A DNA stretch of 12,647 nt from Sphingobacteriia bacterium. GTDB taxonomy: Bacteria > Bacteroidota > Bacteroidia > Chitinophagales > Chitinophagaceae. Both the position numbers and the translations under genes were made by a program. Under the pieces are notes generated by a model. That model made no database searches. It was not told where the DNA came from and worked only from the letters and a program-made list of their open reading frames with translations. Location of the stretch: positions 1 through 12,647 of the forward strand of contig REAV01000174.1 in NCBI GenBank assembly GCA_004294465.1, in the 5' to 3' direction. This document shows, in pieces, positions 8,129 to 12,647 of this stretch. The number at the start of each line of letters is the position of its first letter. Position 1 is the stretch's first letter.

Positions 8129-9406
8129 ATGAATGCTTTAGATTCTTTAAGTTTGGCTTGGCGCACCGTAAAGGGTAATAAGTTGCGAGCAGGTATAACA
8201 GTAGCCATTATTGCTTTCGGTATAATGGCCTTAATTGGAATTATTACAGCAATTGAAGCGATGAATCAAAGCTTGAAAGAGAGCTTTTCTTCAATGGGCG
8301 CAAATGCTTTTAATATTCGATTTGCGGAAAGCAGGGTTAGGTTTGGCCCTCCTCAGGGAAATGAAATCAGTAAGAACAAACAAGGTTTAAAGAAGAAAAA
8401 ATCCAATTTGGGAAAGCCCATCCGATTGGAAGAGGCTGAATTTTTCAAATCAAATTATGATTTCCCTGGAGCAGCAGTATGTATTTATAGAAGAGGCCCT
8501 GGAGCACAGGAATTGCATTATGCCGATAAAAAAACCAATCCCCAGATTACTATGTGGGGCGGAGACGAAAATTATTTAGCTGTCAATGGGTATTCCATTA
8601 ATATTGGTAGAAATTTGAACTCATTAGATATTCAAAGCGGAAGAAATGTTTGTTTGATAGGAAGTAATGTAGCGGTTAAACTTTTTGGCGATTATCCTGA
8701 AAAATGTTTAGAAAAAATCATCAAAATAGGAAGTACTCCATATAGAGTAATTGGTTTATTAAAGAGCAAAGGTTCAAGTGCTTTGCTAAGACAGGATGAT
8801 ATGGTACTTACTTCATATACCAATGTAAGACGCTTTGGAAATGCTAGTAATTCCTATTTATTGGGTGTAGTTGTGAAGAATGTAAAAGAATTGCCTGTTG
8901 CAACTGACCAAGCAACTTCTGTATTTAGGGCTGTAAGAAAATTAGAACCAGTTGAAGACAATAATTTTTTTGTAGAGAAGAGCGACAAATTTGCTGAATT
9001 ATTTATTGGATTTTTAAGCAGTATTACCGGCGCTGCAAGTGCTATTGGATTGATTACGCTAATTGGAGCTGCAATTGGCTTAATGAACATTATGTTGGTC
9101 TCTGTAAATGAAAGAACTAAAGAAGTTGGTCTGATAAAAGCCATTGGAGGAAAAAGCAGCAACGTTCGTCAACAGTTTTTATTCGAGAGTTTAATCATTA
9201 GTTTACTCGGAGCGCTATTTGGAATTATCCTTGGTGTATTGGTTGGCAATATATTTGGGATTGTATTAAAAACCGGATTTATTGTTCCTTGGGTATGGGT
9301 TGCGATCGGAATAATTATTTGTTCTATTGTAGGGTTAGCAGCAGGCATTTATCCAGCAATGAAAGCCGCAAGATTGAATCCGATTGCTGCGCTTAGATAT
9401 GAGTAA
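8129..9406 (+). CDS. MacB/FtsX-type ABC transporter permease
   Basis: Inner-membrane permease of the MacB family (425 aa): first membrane helix at about residues 22-44, a large periplasmic MacB_PCD-like domain at about 45-290, then the FtsX domain with three helices at about 301-325, 354-380 and 388-410. The cytoplasmic segment SVNERTKEVGLIKAIGG (325-341) is the conserved coupling stretch that meets the ATPase, and the C-terminal AARLNPIAALRYE is typical of the family. Such permeases usually act mechanically in exporting or releasing substrates, paired with a LolD/MacB-type ATPase. No ATPase gene is adjacent, so the partner must be elsewhere, and the substrate cannot be told. A basic patch (KNKQGLKKKKSN, about 82-93) lies in the periplasmic domain. 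The gene lies 62 bp after nuoN, with no functional link evident. Confidence 0.9.
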   Translation: MNALDSLSLAWRTVKGNKLRAGITVAIIAFGIMALIGIITAIEAMNQSLKESFSSMGANAFNIRFAESRVRFGPPQGNEISKNKQGLKKKKSNLGKPIRLEEAEFFKSNYDFPGAAVCIYRRGPGAQELHYADKKTNPQITMWGGDENYLAVNGYSINIGRNLNSLDIQSGRNVCLIGSNVAVKLFGDYPEKCLEKIIKIGSTPYRVIGLLKSKGSSALLRQDDMVLTSYTNVRRFGNASNSYLLGVVVKNVKELPVATDQATSVFRAVRKLEPVEDNNFFVEKSDKFAELFIGFLSSITGAASAIGLITLIGAAIGLMNIMLVSVNERTKEVGLIKAIGGKSSNVRQQFLFESLIISLLGALFGIILGVLVGNIFGIVLKTGFIVPWVWVAIGIIICSIVGLAAGIYPAMKAARLNPIAALRYE

Positions 9407-9408
9407 GA

Positions 9409-9476
9409 GATGAAAGATAAAAGATAAAAGATAGGAGATAAAAGATATGAGATAAAAGATAAGAGATAAAAGATAC
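9409..9476 (+). repeat. Heptamer array, left arm, after the permease stop
   Basis: Nine consecutive 7-nt units in perfect register from 9409 to 9471 (GATGAAA, GATAAAA twice, GATAGGA, GATAAAA, GATATGA, GATAAAA, GATAAGA, GATAAAA), closed by GATAC at 9472-9476. The array begins 2 bases after the permease stop, and a repeat-like GATATGA lies in the last codons of the gene (9396-9402). Units, orientation relative to the upstream gene, and the closing GATACA match the nuoH-nuoI array. Confidence 0.92.
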
Positions 9477-9508
9477 ATTGTTGTAGATAAGAACTATAAA
9501 ATGTATCT
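9471..9508. repeat. Inverted-repeat core between the two facing arrays
   Basis: AGATACATT (9471-9479) and AATGTATCT (9500-9508) are perfect 9-bp complements around a 20-nt loop. Each is the end of one heptamer array, so the arms can continue as an imperfect stem on both sides through the GATA/TATC steps of the units. The site lies between convergent genes, where a bidirectional transcript-end structure would be expected. No T-run follows, so classical intrinsic termination is not claimed. Confidence 0.7.
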
Positions 9509-9579
9509 CATAACTTATATCTCATAATTCATATCTCATATCTCATAATTCATATCTCATATCTCATAATTCTTATCTC
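9503..9579 (-). repeat. Heptamer array, right arm, overlapping the stop of the minus-strand gene
   Basis: Eleven 7-nt units in unbroken register on the plus strand: GTATCTC, ATAACTT, ATATCTC, then ATAATTC-ATATCTC-ATATCTC twice, ATAATTC, TTATCTC. The stretches 9524-9544 and 9545-9565 are identical 21-mers, which shows a higher-order unit of three heptamers. Read on the minus strand the array begins inside the converging gene: its TAA stop (9575-9573) is the end of the GAGATAA unit. It closes with GATAC, as the other long arrays do. Confidence 0.92.
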
Positions 9580-10280
9580 TTCATTCTCTTAAGCTGATCG
9601 TTGATATAATATTTAATATCTTCTTCTGTTTTATGTTTACGCAGCCATTCGTATGAAGGGCGGGATTCTTGCATAAAATTTTGTAGCGCATCATCTTTTA
9701 GTCCACTGTATTTATTAACCAGTTCTGCTGAATATCTATAATTTATATATTCTTCTTTTTCATTGGCTTCAAAAAAAGCAAATGCTTTTCTTTTTTCTTT
9801 TTCATGCTTAGAATATCTATCTAAATTAATTCCTAAGCCAGCACCGGTATTGGATAATGCAGCAACCGGAATCGCATATTGCACTCTGTCGCCCATAAAG
9901 TCTTTTCTTCTTTCAATACTATCTTCTCTGTAAGCATTGTTAGATTTTGTATAGACTGTTACATTCCCCAATGATCTTGCTAATGGCTTAAGATATAAAT
10001 ACAATGTATCGTTTTTGAGTAAAGTTTTATGAAATGCTATCGTATCAAAGAAGTAACCAACAGCTGCAAATGAAAGTATTTGATTGTCCGAAACTTCAAT
10101 TTTAAACCTTCCAGTATTGCTGGACATAACTGTTTTCTTTGTCTCAAAATTGGCAATACTTGCCAATACGATTGGCTCATTGGTAACACTGTCTTTTAAA
10201 TAGCCCCAGACAGGCTCTTTTTTTTGAGAGAAAACACCTGTTGAAACAATCAGTAAGCAGAATAAGTAGAAATATTTCAT
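9573..10280 (-). CDS. Secreted protein with carboxypeptidase-regulatory-like domain, function unknown
   Basis: The protein has 235 residues. Residues 1-19 form a signal peptide (Lys2, hydrophobic core, VFSQ end), so it is exported. Residues about 24-98 resemble the carboxypeptidase-D regulatory-like beta-sandwich domain widespread in Bacteroidota: GYLKDSVTNEPIVLASI, then SNTGRFKIEV and LSFAAVGYFFDTIAF. In that phylum the domain often sits at the N-terminus of SusC/TonB-dependent receptors, but no barrel or plug follows here. A linker (LGNVTVYTK) leads to a charged, mostly helical C-terminal half rich in Lys, Glu and Tyr, with no motif I recognise. Its role is unknown; a small envelope-associated protein is the cautious reading. 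The last codons and stop overlap the heptamer array. A terminator ending the upstream protease transcript lies just before the start, so the gene needs its own promoter or read-through. Confidence 0.8.
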   Translation of the reverse strand: MKYFYLFCLLIVSTGVFSQKKEPVWGYLKDSVTNEPIVLASIANFETKKTVMSSNTGRFKIEVSDNQILSFAAVGYFFDTIAFHKTLLKNDTLYLYLKPLARSLGNVTVYTKSNNAYREDSIERRKDFMGDRVQYAIPVAALSNTGAGLGINLDRYSKHEKEKRKAFAFFEANEKEEYINYRYSAELVNKYSGLKDDALQNFMQESRPSYEWLRKHKTEEDIKYYINDQLKRMKR

Positions 10281-10308
10281 GGATCGTTTATTTCAAAAAT
10301 TGTGCCAT

Positions 10309-10342
10309 AAAAAAACCTCACAGGATATTCTCTGTGAGGTTT
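10309..10342 (-). terminator. Intrinsic terminator of the metalloprotease gene
   Basis: AAACCTCACAG (10313-10323) and CTGTGAGGTTT (10332-10342) form a perfect 11-bp stem with an 8-nt loop. Read on the minus strand the stem runs into seven consecutive T (10315-10309), the classical Rho-independent form. It lies 31 bp after the protease stop and 28 bp before the ATG of the next minus-strand gene. The plus-strand side has only three T, so it is read as acting on minus-strand transcripts. Confidence 0.9.
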
Positions 10343-10373
10343 AATTGCGGTTTACTTTTTCAAAGACTTCCCT

Positions 10374-12647
10374 TTATTTTGGATCTAATCCTTGTTTGAT
10401 TTTTTCTGATAAATCTTGTAAATGAATTTTACTTAGTTTATCTCCAAATCCAGCAGCTGAACCATTAATTTGAGCGCGTAATGCAACTAATTGCGCTCTT
10501 ACAATTGCAGGTACATCGCTTTTATTAATATCAAGAGAAGCGCCGCCACCTCTTCCGCCACCAGCAATGATAGTTAATGCTGCATTTGTAGAAGAAGGCG
10601 TAATTATATCAACCAATTTATCTACATAGCTTATTTGCAATAATCTGCGATACTGGTCAATGGTTTTTTTAGAACTCAATTCACTGAACAAACCAGTTTG
10701 AACATCATTTAGCAATTCCATTGCATTGTATGCTTTATCAGCACCAAAACGGTTGCTAGATAATTGTAAGCGACCTAATCTATTAGTGCTAATCAAACTA
10801 CCTAAAACGCCATCTTGAGTAGTCATGATTGGATCGTTAGAATTAGGATTATTGAACTTGTTCCAAAGCTCACGATCAATCAACCAATTAGGCGTTTCAA
10901 ACAATTGCTTATTTATAAAAGCAACCGCTTCTTTCTGGCGCGTTTTTGGAGTGATTTCATAAACAGGTTCATTTTGTTCAGCAAGTTTAAAAGTTTCATA
11001 TACACCACCAACATTAGCAGTAACATGTCCCATATATCTTCTGAATTGTCCTAACACTTGACCATACATTACACTGATGTTTTCGTATTGATCATTTTCT
11101 TCTTTGGTCCATTCTGGTAATCCTTTCAGAACCCTTTTTAAATTCATGATACCATATTCAGAAGCTTTAACCGCATTGTCACCTAAATCTTCACTTTGAC
11201 TTCTTGGGTCAGTGCTGTTTCCGGCTTCATAAGTACCGAACCAATGACGTGGATTAGCTTTTAATGCTTCTGTTACCATTTTGCTGCTATTGGTTTTTCT
11301 TTCTTCTTCATTGTTTCCAGGAATATATCCATAGCCCCATTTCATTGCCCATTTATCATAATCACCGATTCTAGGATACAATCCTTTTCTACTAATATTG
11401 TCTTCTGGTTGAGCAACATAGTTGAAACGAGCATAATCCATAATTGATGCGGTATGGCCATTGGCTTCAACCCATGCTTTGTTGCGTAAATTTTCAACAG
11501 GAGTTTTGCTTGAATTTCCCATATTATGTGCTAAGCCTAAAGTATGACCAACTTCATGAGAAGAAACAAATCGAATTAAATCGCCCATTAAATCGTCGTC
11601 ATATTTCATTTTACGAGCTCCTGGATCTACAGCGGCAGTTTGCACCATATACCAATCGTGTACCAATTTCATCACGTTATGATACCATTGAATATGACTT
11701 TCTAAGATCTCTCCACTTCTAGGATCATTGTTATTAGGACCAGATGCATTTTCTATATCAGAAGCTAGGTACCTGATCACAGAAAAACGAGCATCTTCCA
11801 TACTCATGGTGGTATCATTTTCTGGCCATTCTTTGCCCATGATGGCATTTTTGAATCCAGCTTTTTCAAAAGCTATTTGCCAATCATTAACACCTGCTAT
11901 TAAATGCTTTCTCCATTGTTTAGGAGTTGCAGGATCAATATAGTATACAATTGGCTTTTTTGGTTCTACTAATTCGCCTTTACGCCATTTTTCCCATTCT
12001 CCATCTTTTGGTTCTAACCTCCATCTAACAGCGAAATTGATTCTTTCAACTTCTTGTTGATTATCGCTAAAACGAACAAAATTGCGTGTGAAAAAACCAA
12101 CCCTGCGATCTGCAATCCTTCTCTCCATTGGTTCTTTTGGAAGAAGCAATAATGAAGTGTTCAATTCTACCGTTACAGCGCCAGCTTCATTTGCAGCCTG
12201 AATAGCAGTAGGAGCTCCTGGAAAAGCAGGTGCGCCAAACCCACCAGCAGAAGGTGCGGCAGAATATGTTTTGACTGTTTTAATCTCCGTATTGATTGGG
12301 TAGGTAGTTATTTTAGAAATAAACGATCTGTCGGCAGCTAAAGCTGTAAGATTTAAACCTCTTTTTGTGTTTGGGCTGATACTAACCGCTTGGTTATCTC
12401 CTTTAAAAAAATCAGTTACATCAATAACTACACCGCTGGAATCCTTATTAAATGCGGCAATTGGGAATGCATTTGCAATTGCATTTAAATTAGACAAATC
12501 AACAGCTTTATTAATGTCTTGGTCTTTATCCGCAGTATTTACAAGGGTAACTGTTCTTAAAAAAATAGTATTACTAGGCCCTTTTTCGAAGCTGATCATT
12601 TGACCACGACCATTGGCCATAGAACCGCCATATCCAGCACCAGCTGG
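10374..12647 (-). CDS. Zinc-dependent metalloprotease, DUF5117/DUF4953 type (N-terminus outside window)
   Basis: The frame is open to the right edge. Nine in-frame codons precede the first visible Met (complement of 12618-12620), so the true start and any signal peptide lie outside the window. Numbering from that Met, 748 residues are visible. The zinc site is HEVGHTLGLAHN with His355, Glu356, His359 and His365, followed by the Met-turn SIMDY (Met394): a metzincin-like HExxHxxGxxH protease. The segment before it (PIVYYIDPATPKQW at 223-236, then NDWQIAFEKAGFKNAI) matches large secreted Bacteroidota proteases with DUF5117 and DUF4953 regions. These are presumed to cut proteins in the periplasm or outside the cell; the substrate is unknown. 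Oddities are a Gly/Ala/Pro-rich insert at residues 120-147 and a GGGRGGG run at 687-693. The protein ends LDPK without an evident sorting domain. Confidence 0.93.
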   Translation of the reverse strand, partial: PAGAGYGGSMANGRGQMISFEKGPSNTIFLRTVTLVNTADKDQDINKAVDLSNLNAIANAFPIAAFNKDSSGVVIDVTDFFKGDNQAVSISPNTKRGLNLTALAADRSFISKITTYPINTEIKTVKTYSAAPSAGGFGAPAFPGAPTAIQAANEAGAVTVELNTSLLLLPKEPMERRIADRRVGFFTRNFVRFSDNQQEVERINFAVRWRLEPKDGEWEKWRKGELVEPKKPIVYYIDPATPKQWRKHLIAGVNDWQIAFEKAGFKNAIMGKEWPENDTTMSMEDARFSVIRYLASDIENASGPNNNDPRSGEILESHIQWYHNVMKLVHDWYMVQTAAVDPGARKMKYDDDLMGDLIRFVSSHEVGHTLGLAHNMGNSSKTPVENLRNKAWVEANGHTASIMDYARFNYVAQPEDNISRKGLYPRIGDYDKWAMKWGYGYIPGNNEEERKTNSSKMVTEALKANPRHWFGTYEAGNSTDPRSQSEDLGDNAVKASEYGIMNLKRVLKGLPEWTKEENDQYENISVMYGQVLGQFRRYMGHVTANVGGVYETFKLAEQNEPVYEITPKTRQKEAVAFINKQLFETPNWLIDRELWNKFNNPNSNDPIMTTQDGVLGSLISTNRLGRLQLSSNRFGADKAYNAMELLNDVQTGLFSELSSKKTIDQYRRLLQISYVDKLVDIITPSSTNAALTIIAGGGRGGGASLDINKSDVPAIVRAQLVALRAQINGSAAGFGDKLSKIHLQDLSEKIKQGLDPK

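Noticed and set aside
8854..9162. Minus-strand open frame of 102 codons within the permease gene
   Set aside because: It is a shadow of the hydrophobic FtsX region on the other strand; no family features or gene-like context.
10281..10308. Bacteroidota-type promoter for the minus-strand gene at 9573-10280
   Set aside because: An ATTTTTG stretch on the minus strand resembles the -7 element, but it misses consensus positions and would give only a few bases of leader, with no clear -33 element. Too weak to call.
11444..11943. Two plus-strand open frames opposite the metalloprotease
   Set aside because: Both are antisense to the strongly supported HExxH protease frame and show no domain or start context of their own.

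Overview
The window looks like chromosome from a member of the Bacteroidota, probably Chitinophagia-like. The grounds are AT-rich DNA, start codons without clear Shine-Dalgarno sequences, a complex I operon whose NuoG lacks the molybdopterin-type domain, a carboxypeptidase-regulatory-like secreted protein, and a large DUF5117/DUF4953-type zinc metalloprotease. The phylum is fairly secure from these families. The class is a guess, because no rRNA or marker phylogeny is available here.

Positions 1-8066 (plus strand) hold the distal part of the respiratory complex I (NADH:quinone oxidoreductase) operon in the standard order nuoG (3' end only), nuoH, nuoI, nuoJ, nuoK, nuoL, nuoM, nuoN. NuoG and NuoI carry the iron-sulfur chain that takes electrons to quinone. 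NuoH closes the quinone chamber. NuoJ and NuoK link it to the three antiporter-like pump subunits L, M and N. The residues expected for proton pumping (the Glu/Lys pairs in L, M and N and two Glu in K) are present. Most gaps are 1-26 bp, so the genes are probably co-transcribed. The two exceptions, nuoH-nuoI (112 bp) and nuoJ-nuoK (132 bp), are filled with repeats.

Positions 8129-9406 encode a MacB/FtsX-type ABC transporter permease on the same strand with no ATPase gene beside it. Two minus-strand genes converge on it: a small secreted protein with a carboxypeptidase-regulatory-like domain (9573-10280), and a large secreted-type zinc metalloprotease (10374 to beyond the window end). A strong intrinsic terminator on the minus strand separates these two.

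No new gene system is visible; the protein genes belong to known families. The most unusual content is intergenic. Four short tandem arrays with a strict 7-nt period (units such as GATAAAA, GATAAGA, ATATCTC, ATAATTC) lie directly against gene ends at 1639-1700, 2890-2924, 9409-9476 and 9503-9579. The last two face each other between the convergent genes as a large imperfect inverted repeat, and one supplies the stop codon of the minus-strand gene. A C-run/G-run hairpin element lies between nuoJ and nuoK. No intergenic stretch exceeds 300 bases. I see no tRNA, rRNA, CRISPR array or insertion sequence.
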